This document shows, in pieces, positions 12,169-23,932 of a DNA stretch of 28,639 nt. The stretch is from assembly GCA_946803715.1 (NCBI GenBank), contig CAMPET010000192.1, positions 111,705-140,343 of the forward strand, in the 5' to 3' direction. The notes under the pieces were generated by a model. The model ran no database searches and was not told where the DNA came from. It worked only from the letters and a program-made list of their open reading frames with translations. The position numbers and the translations under genes are program-made. Source of the stretch: Beroe ovata (Eukaryota > Ctenophora > Nuda > Beroida > Beroidae). Within the stretch, counting starts at the first letter, position 1. Every line of letters begins with the position of its first letter.

Positions 12169-12261
12169 CATCTGAGAAGAATTTTCCTGGATTTACCGAA
12201 GAGCTGGCTCAAAAATTCCTCCGGATTCGAATTCTACGTCAAAAAATAGGCAGGAAACACT
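12169..12261 (-). repeat. Inverted, diverged satellite fragment left of array 3
   Basis: From 12180 the sequence aligns with the reverse complement of the satellite (the stretch ending ATTCTACGTCAAAAAATAG then AAACACT). It is clearly more diverged than array copies. The 13-mer CATCTGAGAAGAA at 12169-12181 marks its left edge and recurs at 15305-15317. Confidence 0.8.
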
Positions 12262-12287
12262 TATTTCTAGAATACCATTACCCATGT

Positions 12288-15165
12288 ACAATAGTTTTTG
12301 CCAGTTTTTGGTATCGATGTGTCTCATCGAATTTCGTGTTTTTGCACTGCATGCTTCCCACGGGTTTCAATTTGGGCGCGGTTTCACTGCAAGTATGAAC
12401 TTCAAATGATGGCAATGAGCGTTGATACTTGTAGTTTGAGAGTAGGGGAGATGATTTGGTGAAAACTTAGCGTCATAAGTGCCAGTTAAGTCCTCATTAC
12501 AGACCTTTAAATTCGAAGTATAGAAGTGTGAGATCAGTCACTTCAATTTTTACTGACACTCAGATTAGAAGTTGTGAGGATTGAAGTCGCATGATAGATA
12601 GCTCATGAGGGAAGCGAAATAGAGCTAAAATTTGATCGGGAATCGATTCAACGTCCAAAAATACGTAGGAATCGATGGTTTTTGCATCAAAATTGAGCAA
12701 AAAAATTTTCTTATTTTCTGCGTCCCATTGATTTCCGTGTTTTTGCACTGTTTGCTTCCCACATGTCTGAAATCATGTTTTGGGCGTGGTTTCACTGCAA
12801 GTATGAACTTCCAATGATGACAATGAGCGTTGATACTTGTAGTATGAGAGTAGGAGAGATGATATGGTGAAAAAGTTGCGTCATAAGTGTCAGTTAAGTC
12901 CTCATAACAGACCTTTAAAATCGTAGTATAAAGGTGTGGGATCATTCACTTCAATTTTTACTGATACTCTGATCAGAAATCCGAAGAAAATTTTTCCTCA
13001 GTTTAGCGACAGATACAGAGTGTTTCTGGACCATTTTTTGATGTAGAATCCGAATATGGAAGAATCATTGAACTAGCTCAATGGGAAATCGGTCAAAATT
13101 CCAATTCCTTCAAAGCTGTGAGAAAAGAAGTTGCATGAAATATAGCTCATGAGGGAAGCGGAATAGAGATAAAATTTGATCGGGAATCGATTTAGCGTCC
13201 AAAAATACGTAAGAATCGATGGTTTTTGCATCGAAATTGAGCAAAAAAAATTTTCTGATTTTGTGCGTCCCATTGATTTTCGTGTTTTTGCACTGATTGC
13301 TTCCCACATGTTTGAAATCGTGTTTTGGGCGTGGTTTCACTGCAAGTATGAACTTCCAATGATGTCAATGAGCGTTGATACTTGTAGTGTGAGAGTAGGA
13401 GAGATGATTTGGTGAAAAATTTGCGTCATAAGTGTCAGTTAAGTCCTCATAACAGACCTTTAAAATCGAAGTATAAAAGTGTGGGATCATTCTCTTCAAT
13501 TTTTACTGATACTCAGATCAGAAATCCGAAGAAAATATTTCCTCAGTTTAGCGACAGATACAGAGTGTTTCTGGACTATTTTTTGACGTAGAATCCGAAT
13601 ATGGAAGAATTATTGAACTAGCTCAATTGGAAATCGGTCAAAATTTCAATTCCTTTAAAGTTGTGAGGATTGAAGTCGCATGAAAGATAGCTCATGAGGG
13701 AAGCGAAATAGAGCTAAAATTTGATCGGGAATCGATTCAGCGTCCAAAAATACGTAGGAATCGATGGTTTTTGCATCGAAATTGAGCAAAAAAATTTTCT
13801 GATTTTGTGCGTCCCATTCATTTTCGTGTTTTTGCACTGTTTGCATCCCACATGTTTGAAATCGTGTTTTGGACGTGGTTTCACTGCAAGTATGAACTTC
13901 CAATGATGACAATGAGCGTTGATACTTGTAGTGTGAGAGTAGGAGAGATGATTTGGTGAAAAAGTTGCGTCATAAGTGTCAGTTAAGTCCTCATAACAGA
14001 CCTTTAAAATCGTAGTATAAAAGTGTGGGATCATTCACTTCAATTTTTACTGATACTCAGATCAGAAATTCGAAGAAAATTTTTCCTCAGTTTAGCGACA
14101 GATACAGAGTGTTTCTGGACTATTTTTTGACGTAGAATCCGAATATGGAAGAATTATTGAACTAGCTCAATGGGAAATCGGTCAGAATTCCAATTCCTTC
14201 AAAGCTGCGAGAAAAGAAGTTGCATGAAAGATAGCTCATGAGGGAAGCGAAATAGAGCTAAAATTTGATCGGGAATCGATTCAGCGTCCAAAAATACGTA
14301 TGAATCGATGGTTTTTGCATCGAAATTGAGCAAAAAAAAATTCTGATTTTTTGCGTCCCATTGATTTTCGTGTTTTTGCACTGTTTGCTTCCCACATGTT
14401 TGAAATCGTGGTTTGAGCGTGGTTTCACTGCAAGTATGAACTTCCAATGATGACAATGAGCGTTGATACTTGTAGTGTGATAGTAGGAGAGATGATTTGG
14501 TGAAAAAGTTGCGTCATAAGTGTCAGTTAAGTCCTCATAACAGACCTTTAAAATCGTAGTATAAAAGTGTGGGATCATTCACTTCAATTTTTACTGATAC
14601 TCAGATCAGAAATCCGAAGAAAATTTTTCCACAGTTTAGCGACAGATACAGAGTGTTTCTGGACTATTTTTTGACGTAGAATCCGAATATGAAAGAATTA
14701 TTGAACTAGCTCAATGGGAAATCGGTCAAAATTCCAATTCCTTCAAAGCTGCGAGAAAAGAAGTTGCATGAAAGATAGCTCATGAGGGAAGCGAAATAGA
14801 GCTAAAATTTGATCGGGAATCGATTCAGCGTCCAAAAATACGTAGGAATCGATGGTTTTTGCATCAAAATTGAGCAAAAATATTTTCTGATTTTGTGCGT
14901 CCCATTGATTTTCGTGTTTTTGCACTGTTTGCTTCCCACATGTTTGAAATCGTGTTTTGGGCGTGGTTTCACTGCAAGTATGAACTTCCGATGATGATAA
15001 TGAGCGTTGATACTTGTAGTGTGAGAGTAGGAGAGATGAATTGGTGAAAAAGTTTCGTCATAAGTGTCAGTTAAGTCCTCATAACAGACCTTTAAAATCG
15101 CAGTATAAAAGTGTGGGATCATTCACTTCAATTTCTACTGATACTCAGATCAGGAATCCGAAGAA
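12288..15165 (+). repeat. 544/545-bp satellite, array 3 (about 5 copies)
   Basis: Landmarks GAGTGTTTCTGG start at 13018, 13563, 14107 and 14651; spacing is 545, 544, 544. The first copy is shortened by a roughly 115-bp deletion around 12569. Copies share diagnostic differences from arrays 1 and 2, for example TTTTGTGCGTCC where those have TTTTGGTGCGTCC, so this is a separate subfamily that spread locally. The one-base loss shifts the + open frame seen in the other arrays. Confidence 0.95.
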
Positions 15166-15317
15166 ATGTTTTTGTCCAATTTCCATGCATATACTACGCA
15201 TTTCCATGTATTTTTGGACGCTGAATCGATTCCCGGTCGAATTTTGGCTCTATCTCGCATCCCTGAAGAGCTGTGTGCCAGTTGACTTCTTAGTTCTAAG
15301 CTTACATCTGAGAAGAA
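15160..15317 (-). repeat. Inverted satellite fragment right of array 3
   Basis: Right where the + array ends at GAAGAAA, the sequence continues as the reverse complement of the unit, including ATTTTTGGACGCTGAATCGA near 15208. Its + strand frame reads YFWTLNRFP, the same peptide found on the - strand of array copies. It ends at CATCTGAGAAGAA (15305-15317). Confidence 0.85.
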
Positions 15318-16015
15318 ATAGTGAAGCACAAAAACTATAATACATAGAATGCCAAATTATGGTTGGGGCAGTGGAGTTGGTTCGAAATTTTAAATGTAAT
15401 TGCATTTAAAAGTCCAGATTTGTGTATGTGTTCGCTTAGATTTTAGCCACGCGGAAAGTAGGATCTTTGCCAGTCATGCAAGTAACCCTAGATGCACCCT
15501 GTAGAATTTACTTCCCAAGAATTATGATTAAGTAAACAGAGATGACAACATTGCATTATCATAGCTCCTCTTAAATCCCATTATTGCCGTCAAATATATA
15601 TAATTCGATGCATGGCACACTAATTTTCATCATATGAAGTGACGAGTGGCGCCGGGGTAGCTTCTGACATCAGCTCATCGTCATGCATATCTATTGGATC
15701 CTGTGTGAATAATTGTACGGAGGACACTTTTATCTGACTCTGACCCCACTTAAAATTATCACTTTTTGTTATTGGAAGGATTTAGCGTGATAGTCTTATT
15801 GGCAGCAAAGTCTGTTGTTGATTGTTTATGGGCATCATAAGTTTTCGCACTGATCAAGAACTCTGTTTCATATCTTGATTCCTAATCCTATTTTTAGCTG
15901 ACGAAGCCAATAACTCCAAGAATCTCGCTACGAGTGAAAAAAAACAACCAGTTCCTAGCAATCTACACCTTCATCAAGACTACCATCGCTTGTGTTGGTA
16001 GAATGGTTCGTCCTC
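15318..16015 (+). other. 5' flank of gene B
   Basis: No independent gene seen. A likely 5' UTR exon begins after the TAG acceptor at about 15959 and runs into the first coding exon; the gene B frame has an in-frame TAG at that acceptor, so coding cannot start earlier in the same exon. No clear TATA box or CpG island could be placed. Confidence 0.45.
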
Positions 16016-19000
16016 ATGATGGGAGCAAACACTAAACTCGGTGCAATGGTATGTCTAGTGAACCCTTTTAAATCATATTCGTTATGCATCTCATATCATC
16101 CCATTCGATATTTGAAACCTTTGCCCAAGTCAAGGTTTGCAAAATAGGTTGATATATGATATTTCGTGGTATGATAAATGTGACCTAAACCCTTCAATAT
16201 TGCAAACCGTCAGCTTGGCGCACACAATCAATCTGGGAGTATATTCCCTTTACTATATCATGGTAACCGATTTCAGCCAGATAAACTACCAAACATCAAG
16301 AGCACCAACAGGGGCTTCCATGGATTCAATGGTCCTCTTCAACCCAATGGTAACCCTGGAAACCAGCTATCCATCGAACAAGTGGAGATCAAGATAAAAG
16401 AAAAACGAAGGAAACCAGTGAGGAAAATTATAGATACTCAGAAGATATTGATATTTTCCCGCCAAAACTGTAGACTTTTCTCCATTTTTTGCAAAAAATG
16501 ACGAAATTGCACCACTATAATATTGTTTCCCAATTCCGATGATCTAGTTTCAGGACACAACAGTGTTACCTGGAATCAGTAACGCTGGTATTCTGGCAAA
16601 TCAAAATTCCCCCAAGGTAAGGACCTTGTTTACTTAAATATTTTCCTGGAATGATGATATGTTTGGGAATATAGATTTGATTCAAGAACCCATTGACTTT
16701 GTTACAGTCACCAGAACCAGATTCTAGAAAAGCTAGCCGTCAGAAAACTTTTCTTACGGTAAAATTCGTGTCGAATTGTTGGAGCACTTGTGTAAATGTG
16801 AAAAGAGACGATATTAGAGATTGGAGTATAAGACTCTAATGGAATCGTTTACCACGCCTTATTTCAAGCCTATGTGTGCGAACCAGAATTACTACATAGC
16901 ACTTCTCTTATCCATAAAGCCCTTTATATGACATTCTGTAAGTTACATGATGAAATAAAAAGGGTTACATCATATATGAAACACCTCTCTTCTCTCAGAG
17001 TTTCGACGAGGATGAAGACTATGAAAGAACGGTGAGTGCTATCAACAAAACCTGTAATCTCTCAATAAGCCCCATATTGATTGCATGATAATATATTGTC
17101 TAGTTTCCACTTCGAGTAGTCGCTCATTAAATAGCAAAAAGTCCCATTAGATAAACAGTCTACGGCATCATTCCTGTAACTTTCAAATCATCGTAACATG
17201 CTTGATCAGAGACACCGTAATGCTTATCAATTGCAGAGATACCAATGTGGGTCCCACATTTCTAGTACACTTCCCCAGTAAAGTGCTTGACATTGTGAAT
17301 TTTGTGTAGTTGAGGTGGTTTCCAAGGTGAAATTTAGTACACCAACTCTTGCATATCCAGTAGAGCCATTAATTCTTTGTTTTCTAAGTGTACCGCCGAT
17401 TAGCTGCGAATGCAGGCTGTCAGGTTTTCATGACAAACATAGTACCTGTTTTCTCGGTGGACACATTCTGAAGGAATTGACCGTTCTGTTTTATAATTTC
17501 AATAAGTAAATTGATCCTCAACGCCATGCCAAATATCCAAATATATATAGGCCTTTATTACCGTCATATATAAGCGAAATATACTCCAGTTCTCTAAATA
17601 AGTATGCGCATACTATTTAAAATATACGTGATCAATGTATTCATTATGCTGGTCTTGATATTATAATTGCCCTTCTAATTTTGTCTTGAGAACTTAAAGA
17701 AGGTAACTTGTCAGATAGCGCACTGGCTGCAGTTAAGACCCTTCCATTGATCAATTCGTTGAATTTGTCTAGGTTTTTCGGTCAGGGGGCATCAGTAGAA
17801 ACTAGAATCATAATTCCGTTTTTATCTTTTCTAAATTTGTTTTTTATAAGGAATGTAAACTATTTCATCCCTGCATAAGATTGAAACTCACTCCTCAATC
17901 GACATCTAATTTCAAACTTATTGCGGTGCTCACTCTTCAATTTCCTCGACTAGGGGAATAATTATCTGAATTCATTTTGTTTTGACCATGAGCTCATCAT
18001 CATCTCTCTCTCCCACGATATACCTACTCTCAACCACCATTAGACGTCACTCCAATTTCATATTTTCATGATGAGGTACGTTATTCGTATCATACCAGCA
18101 AAATCCTTTCTCTAATTCCGGGAAGGCAAGCCCAGTGGCCAGTATATGAAGTCAATGTCCACTCTATCCAAGCGTATGCAGCAGCAGGGATATTTAGCTA
18201 TGACGTCATACATAAGATGGACATTTATGACGTTATTACGTTTTAAAAAATGACATGTGACGTGCAGCTCCTCAGTGAAGCGGGATAAGGCCAAAATTTT
18301 TACCATAACAGTTCTTAGAATTGCCGTGCCGCTCTTCTAGTTAGACGTACCTACCAAGTACTCACTACTCAATCAATAGAATTGAACCAGCAAATTAAGT
18401 GTAACTCTAATGTGGACAGTTTGATGTCAGGCGCAAGCTGCTTTGAGGTCCATGCCAGCACAACTTATTGAGGTAAAAACAGCTCCATCACAAAAAGATC
18501 CTAGTAGTAGTAATGGAGAAGGAAAAGGAAAAGCGAGGCCGGGGCTTTTCCTTATCTCCTCACTAACAAAGTATCTCCTCAAATTTTGAGATGATACCTA
18601 TTATAGGAGGGTCTTTTTGTTGATGAGTTTTTGAGCAATTTCTCAAAAACTGATACCCGAGTAAATCTGTTTCTAATACTGTTTTGCTCAGGTGGAGGGG
18701 ATATCGAGGCTGGCATCCCACGATGAAGAGACCTGTACTGTGTGTGCAGTGAAATTGAGAGTGGAAACAGAGAAGCTACAGGATGTCATCAGAGAAATGG
18801 AATGTAGGTTTTTAAAAGTGTTGTCAAGGAAGGATGTTCTGAGGGGGATAACAATGAAAGTGTTGATTAGAGAGGAGTTAATTTGTGACGCCCCTATCTT
18901 GGAACTCATTTGTTTCAGTGGAGCGAGACAGAAATAAGCAAGAGTATGATACAACGAAGAGGAAACTAGATAACACTTCGAAAGAATTGAAGACTTCCCA

Positions 19001-22000
19001 AGCCATGATATCCACACTCAAAGAACAGAATCAGGACAAAGCTAACAAAATCGCCAAGTGTGTTCTTTCTTCAATACTAACTTGTTTGTATTTGCCACTT
19101 GCATTCATCGAGTTGCTGCCATATTATCAGAGTACAAAATATGTTTCTCCATTCTCTTTTACAGGCTTACCCGCGAGGCTACAATCGGTCTCTGGAACAG
19201 GGAAAAGAAGAAGCTACTCCAGTTTGCTGACGTTAGAGAGGCATCGTTAGAATTTGAGTTGAAGAGTCTCCAAGACACGAGTAGAGACTTCAAGGACAGG
19301 TCCTTGGACAGGATTGCTTTCCTCCACGACCAGGTGAGACATGAATTGAGACTGGCTGAAGCTACTGATAGACCAGAGAGTTTGAACTGAAATCAAAATC
19401 CCAAATCTTTGCTCATAAGTAAACACTGATGACAGGTAACGATGATAATAATGAGTTCAACTTCGGGATGAAAGAAAACATTCCTAAACAAAAACCCACT
19501 AACCACTTTTTTTGTTTCAGGTGGCCCGACTTAAGCTCCAGCTGAACATGAGAAAAGGAAACAACCAGAACAAAGCCATAGAGACTATGGAGAAAAAGCT
19601 TCAAGCAGCTAAGGAGGCTAGTGGGATCAGCGATGAGATTTAATACCCTTACTTTGATACTGATAATTTGAAATCAATTCCTAAACAGATTTATATCATC
19701 TGCTAAATCAATGATTATTTTTTCTAACGTTTATACAATAGTTTAACAAGCAGGAAATGGACAAGCAGAGAGAGGACTTCTTCGCTTTTAGAAAGGACAT
19801 GGTGGGGCTATTGGGAGGTCTTAGCAGAGATTTCGGGTATGATTCTCATCATTTTCATTGTTTACAAATTACATCACGTCGAAAATGAGCTGGGCTTATT
19901 GCTCCGCAATCCGCTTACCCTTCCCCCAACAATTTTGCAAAAACCTCCCTAAAAAATAACAACATGACTCACCTCACTCGCAGGCTCCTCCAGAATCACA
20001 TCGACCCCGACACCCAGGAAGCAGATCTGGATTACTTTCCCGGGGCAGAGCAGTTTGAGCGGATGCTGAAGGAACTCCACAAGTCTGCTGTGTGTGATAA
20101 CCTGGGGGAGGTTGTTGGCAATCTTCCAGAAAAATTTGCTGTCGTGAGTGTCGAGAAATTTCATGAGAATCGCGGTTACCTAATCATTTGAAACGCAAAT
20201 AAGACTAATTTTTGGGCTCGTTCTGAATATATTCATCCATTCAGTCGGACGCACAGAAAAGTGAGATGATGTCAAATAGACGGAGAGACAGAACATCAGA
20301 TAACCTTGACATTTCAATGCCACAGGTAGCGATATGTTATTGGTATGCACTATGCACGGGTTTTCAACGAAATGTTGGGTAAGAATGAACTTTTAAGTTG
20401 ATTGGGACTATGTTTCAGGACACCGACAGCTTATCTGAAGCTGACATACTCAAGAAGTTGGAAAACATTGAGCACGCTCTTCACGAAAGCTCCAAGGAAA
20501 TTGAGGGTGAGAACCAAATCCTATCCTTCCTTACATACGAATCCCATTCCTGATTTTCATATCCGAAAACTAGCATATTATCCTCATCTCAAACCTTCAT
20601 CCATTTCCAGAATATGATGAGAATATGACGGATATCAACGACAGTGGTATCTCCCTGAACGACTATGAGGGACGGTCAACACGATTTTCGTCACGTGCCG
20701 GGTCACGTGGTTACCATGACAACAACGCGAGGACAGAGAAGAATGTCCGGTTCGAGGATACGAGGAGTGGCAGAGACTCCTCTCAAGGTTGGTACTTATG
20801 AGACGCGGAATGGTGTCAAGAGTAAAGTGGTGTCAAGAGTAAAGTGGCGGCAAGAGTAAAGTGGTGTCAGGAGTAAAGTGGTGTCAAGAGTAAAGTGGTG
20901 TCAGGAGTAAAGTGATGCCAAGAATGAAGTTGTGTCAAGAGTAAAGTGGTGTCAAGAGTAAAGTGGTGTCAGGAATAAAGTGGTGTCAGGAGTGAATTGG
21001 TGTCAAGAGCAAAGTGGTGTCAAGATCAAATTGGTGTCAAGAGTGAATTGGTGTCAAGTGAATACCAAGAGTGATGTCAATAGTAAAGTGGTGTCAACCA
21101 GGCAGTAGTGTCAGGGAAAGTGGTCACGGGTGTTAAGACTAAGAGTCGATAAGCCATATCTAACCTATGTCTTTGATACTAATAGTTATTCTTACTCAGC
21201 AGGGAAACAGAAAGGGAAGGATACAACCAAAACGTCAGAAAAATCAGTCCAAACAGACTTACAAGATTCCTCCACTAGCGAAAAGTAAGCCGTGGGAAAA
21301 CGGGAAATCTAGGCCATGGGGCATGAGAAAACTAACTATACCCATTGCCCTGTTGATAGTACCACGTCACCAAGATAATTCCCTGAGCTCTATTATAGAA
21401 CATATCTAAACCACATGCCTATAATAATAATATTAATAACCTCCCACCAGCGTCTCTCCGAGTAACAGTAGACGAGGGAAACGGAACCGGAAGTCCCGGT
21501 CTCGGGAGAAACCCGTGACGCCGGAGTCCAGGAAACCTCCGTCACCCCGGAGAAAACCACCCAAAAAGGTACAAAATTCACGAGAAATTTGCCGAATTCA
21601 CGAGAAATTTTCCAAATGATCATGAGTACCTAAAATACTCAAAGTTAAAACTCCTTTTATCCCTAGATCGATGCAAGCACTCGGCTCAAGCAGGAACAGA
21701 AACAAAAGCAATGGCTCGAGTCCCAGGGGAAAACAGATAATGCCAGCTCAACACGGGTATGATAACTGTTACCATGACAACCGTAATAGAGAGCTTTATT
21801 CCAATTGTTCCTCTCGTGATGGGTTCCTATAAATCTTTACCCTTTATAAATCGTAACGCAATGTGTAATCAAATGCGCCATCCAACGTGTAAATGTAATT
21901 CTCAAATCTTGTCACATATGACCCAGCATAATGTACAGTTATCCAAATAATCGATCTCGTGTCCGACAAAACATAAGAATTGCTCTTCGATTTCCATGAT

Positions 22001-23636
22001 CCGTACTGACACACTAAACCGCTAGTCTCAGAAGCGGAGTCCAGACAGTAAAACGCGGCAAAACAACATGACCACGTTCACCCATATCCGGGAGATGTAT
22101 AGTGAGAGGAGGATACACAACCTCATTGACAGGAAGACAGGCGCTGTCAACGTGGAGCTGGCAGCATCACAATTCACAAACCTGTCACGTGAGTGTAATT
22201 TGTACTTGTAGAAGCTGCTAGGGGCGGGGCTCAACCATTTCTGATATAGGTCATAAAATTAAATGACAAGCAAACTTTTGGAGCAAACCGAATAATGAAC
22301 TAATCAATCCTAAGGCTGAGCAGTAACATTTGATTTTGTGCTAAAACCTAATTTTATTACCTGACGTCACTATGACAACGCCTATGAGTATGAGTCTGAT
22401 CACCATGACAATCACTACAACCACACAGGAGCAGGAATACTGGAGGGGTTCACCCACTTTGTCCAGTATGATAGTAACAACGACTACAAGCTCGATATGG
22501 ATGAGGTGGTACGGGCTATCAGCAGAGCTACCGATGAGGTGGTCGACTCGGAGGAGATAAAGGTAAATACCGTGAGTCACGTGTGTGTGCTCACGCGTTG
22601 CATCAGAATTAGATCGAAATCATATATCTAGTTTAATTATTGGAATTTCGTTTTAACTGAGGGGGCATAATAACTAAATTGGGATGGCGTGACAGCAATT
22701 TCTCTCGTTAGGCAGCACTGTTTGAACTGGGAGTTCTAGAAACCGATGAATTGGACTTCTTCGATTTCCTCTGTATTCAGGAGACACTAGCTACCGGGAC
22801 TTTCGGTAAGTGATTCAGCAACATTTTTATAGTTATACTTATAGCATTTTATACTTAAACTTATTGCATGGCAGTCCAAAATTCGTTCGAAAATTGAAAA
22901 TGATGCTACATGAGTGTGATCCGAAATGTGATGAAATGACGGAGTATGACACTAAAATTTTATTACCTGTTCTTTCGACTTGGGGCCGTTGAACTTGAAT
23001 ATAGTTGAGGAGGTTGTCTTCTAGAGCACCACGCCTTCTCGAGTTCTTTGCTTCCCAACATTCGATTCCCATCTTTAAAATATGAGATTGAGAGTCATTG
23101 TTATCAAATAAAAAAATCAAAGAACTTAATCATATTCTAGCATGATATCGATAAAATTAAAAGTCAGCTTTAAGTTTGTTAGTTGACTGAAATATAGGTG
23201 AGTAATTGAAAGTAATTAAAAATTTCATTGTTTTGTAGATTGAGTTTAAATTAATTCCTACTCTTTAGCAGACAGAATCAATTTTCAATCATAAAACCAA
23301 TTATCACTTAGTCAGACAACATCAAATGAGTTAATATAGCCGTGCAAGTAACAAAGTAATAATATAACATAAAAACTTCAATTTTCATAATATTCAATTA
23401 ACAAATCAATACCACGATTACATCTAAAAGAGTAATTGAAAACTTACTTTTCAATTAGGGATAGAAAACCGGAATGGATATTTTGCATTTGTCTATCATA
23501 AACCTCCTAGAATTATCAAGTAACCAATTTTTGACCAATAATTTCCGCAGATAAGAGCAAGAGCAATGTGTTACGGACTCAAGTTATGAATATGAACAAG
23601 AATTCATCGGTGTCCAAATACTGCGCTGTCATGTGA
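16016..23636 (+). CDS. Gene B: coiled-coil, EF-hand, CaaX-ending protein (749 aa, 22 coding exons)
   Basis: Coding exons: 16016-16048, 16277-16417, 16554-16616, 16708-16758, 16999-17031, 18431-18472, 18692-18803, 18919-19057, 19165-19333, 19521-19616, 19742-19836, 19984-20143, 20245-20325, 20419-20506, 20611-20787, 21200-21284, 21451-21568, 21667-21756, 22026-22188, 22429-22562, 22712-22805, 23551-23636. All join in frame over 2250 nt. Start ATG 16016 has an upstream in-frame stop; ATG 16019 is an alternative. Residues about 108-324 are heptad-like, Lys/Glu-rich coiled coil; then a Ser/Arg-rich basic linker; residues 650-700 hold an EF-hand pair; the end is CAVM. One junction (19616) needs a GC-AG intron. 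The family is not recognised. Inferred role: a Ca2+-responsive, membrane-tethered scaffold. Confidence 0.85.
17032..18430 (+). other. Large intron of gene B
   Basis: This 1.4-kb intron joins exons ending and starting at codon boundaries. It contains one relic of the 545-bp satellite and a TGACGTCA palindrome (18201-18208). Small cryptic exons inside cannot be excluded, but none was needed to keep frame. Confidence 0.6.
18255..18305 (+). repeat. Solo relic of the 545-bp satellite
   Basis: CAGTGAAGCGGGATAAGGCC and the following AAAATTTTTACC align with the satellite stretch CAGGGAAGCGAGATAGAGCT-AAAATTTGATC. The - strand reads KILALSRFTEEL, close to QILALSRFPGEL in array copies. It is strongly diverged and short, so an old single insertion or remnant. 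Confidence 0.6.
18525..18553. other. 10-bp hairpin in gene B intron
   Basis: AAGGAAAAGC (18525-18534) and GCTTTTCCTT (18544-18553) are perfect inverted arms around a 9-base GC-rich loop, inside the intron 18473-18691. Confidence 0.6.
18626..18651. other. Second 10-bp hairpin in the same intron
   Basis: AGTTTTTGAG (18626-18635) pairs perfectly with CTCAAAAACT (18642-18651) around a 6-base loop. It lies about 40 bases before the acceptor of the exon at 18692 and could hide or expose the branch region in RNA. Confidence 0.55.
19617..19741 (+). other. Probable GC-AG intron of gene B
   Basis: The reading frames of exons 19521-19616 and 19742-19836 join only if the donor is GAG|GCTAGT. The nearby GT (at 19621) would leave one extra base and break frame. 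GC-AG introns are a known minor class; the +4 to +6 bases AGT and the exonic AG support it. Confidence 0.55.
20710..20723. promoter_or_regulatory. X-box match in exon of gene B
   Basis: GTTACCATGACAAC fits RYYNYYATRRNRAC and encodes GYHDN in exon 20611-20787. The identical 14-mer recurs at 21768, in non-coding sequence. Confidence 0.4.
20809..21120 (+). repeat. 17-bp minisatellite, GTGGTGTCAAGAGTAAA
   Basis: About 16-18 copies of a 17-bp unit lie head to tail in the intron 20788-21199, first near-perfect, then increasingly degenerate after about 20990. Variants include CAGGAGTAAA and GAATTGGTGTC. The core GTGGTGTCA is shared with the cluster upstream of gene C. Confidence 0.9.
21768..21781. 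promoter_or_regulatory. X-box match in gene B intron
   Basis: GTTACCATGACAAC starts 11 bases after the donor at 21757, outside coding sequence. Confidence 0.45.
22362..22379. promoter_or_regulatory. Overlapping CRE and X-box in gene B intron
   Basis: TGACGTCA (22362-22369), a full CREB/ATF palindrome, overlaps GTCACTATGACAAC (22366-22379), an X-box match. Both lie in the intron about 50 bases before the acceptor of the EF-hand exon. Confidence 0.45.
22429..22805 (+). other. EF-hand pair of gene B (one canonical loop)
   Basis: Across exons 22429-22562 and 22712-22805 the protein reads an E-helix, loop DSNNDYKLDMDE (residues 660-671) and F-helix. Loop positions 1, 3, 5, 9 and 12 are D, N, D, D, E, as in calcium-binding EF-hands. 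The second segment (ETDELDFFDFL) keeps the helix and FxxF pattern, but its loop is short and lacks the position-12 Glu in register, so it is probably a structural, non-binding partner. Confidence 0.85.
23100..23460. repeat. AT-rich, hairpin-bearing stretch in last intron of gene B
   Basis: The word GAGTAATTGAAA occurs near 23200 and at 23430, and TAATTGAAAA (23433-23442) pairs perfectly with TTTTCAATTA (23448-23457) across a 5-base loop. The composition and repeated ends would fit a decayed MITE-like insertion, but no clear terminal repeats with target duplication were found. Confidence 0.35.
23622..23636 (+). other. C-terminal CaaX box (CAVM) of gene B
   Basis: The last four codons before TGA read Cys-Ala-Val-Met. 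This fits CaaX with two aliphatic residues and a terminal Met, which favours farnesylation. The upstream residues (KNSSVSKY) include Lys, as is common near prenylated tails. Confidence 0.75.
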
Positions 23637-23907
23637 AAAGTCGAGGTCACGTGACTCGATTTCAGCCTCGATCGCCAAAGCAACGAAAGTCTTCTCCTAC
23701 CAAGGTTCAACATTCAAGACATGCGACCACAAGTCACGGAAATTTCATTTAAAATTTGAATTGAATTCAATTTATATATTCAAGTAAGTTTCATACAAAG
23801 TCATCTTCTAGTCGAAGAATGAGTAACAACGAACAGATATTTTTTGTCAGAAGAAAACTTATTTAATACCAGGGATGAATGTTAAGTTGATTATGTTAAA
23901 ATTCGCG

Positions 23908-23913
23908 AATAAA
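23908..23913 (+). terminator. Poly(A) signal AATAAA, gene B
   Basis: Canonical AATAAA on the + strand, 272 bases after the gene B stop. It is the first full hexamer seen downstream. Confidence 0.6.
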
Positions 23914-23932
23914 TACGAATTTTGAGTTCACT

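Noticed and set aside
13714-14034. 106-aa - strand frames in array 3
   Set aside because: Same satellite artefact; frame differs from arrays 1 and 2 after a one-base loss.
16016-16033. N-myristoylation at the gene B start (MGANTK if the second ATG is used)
   Set aside because: Lys stands where Ser/Thr is expected, and the first ATG puts Met, not Gly, at position 2.
22372-22428. Extension of the EF-hand exon upstream (YDNAYEYESDHHDN frame)
   Set aside because: The frame is open, but no AG acceptor in the right phase exists there; CACACAG|GAG at 22428 fits the phase of the preceding exon.
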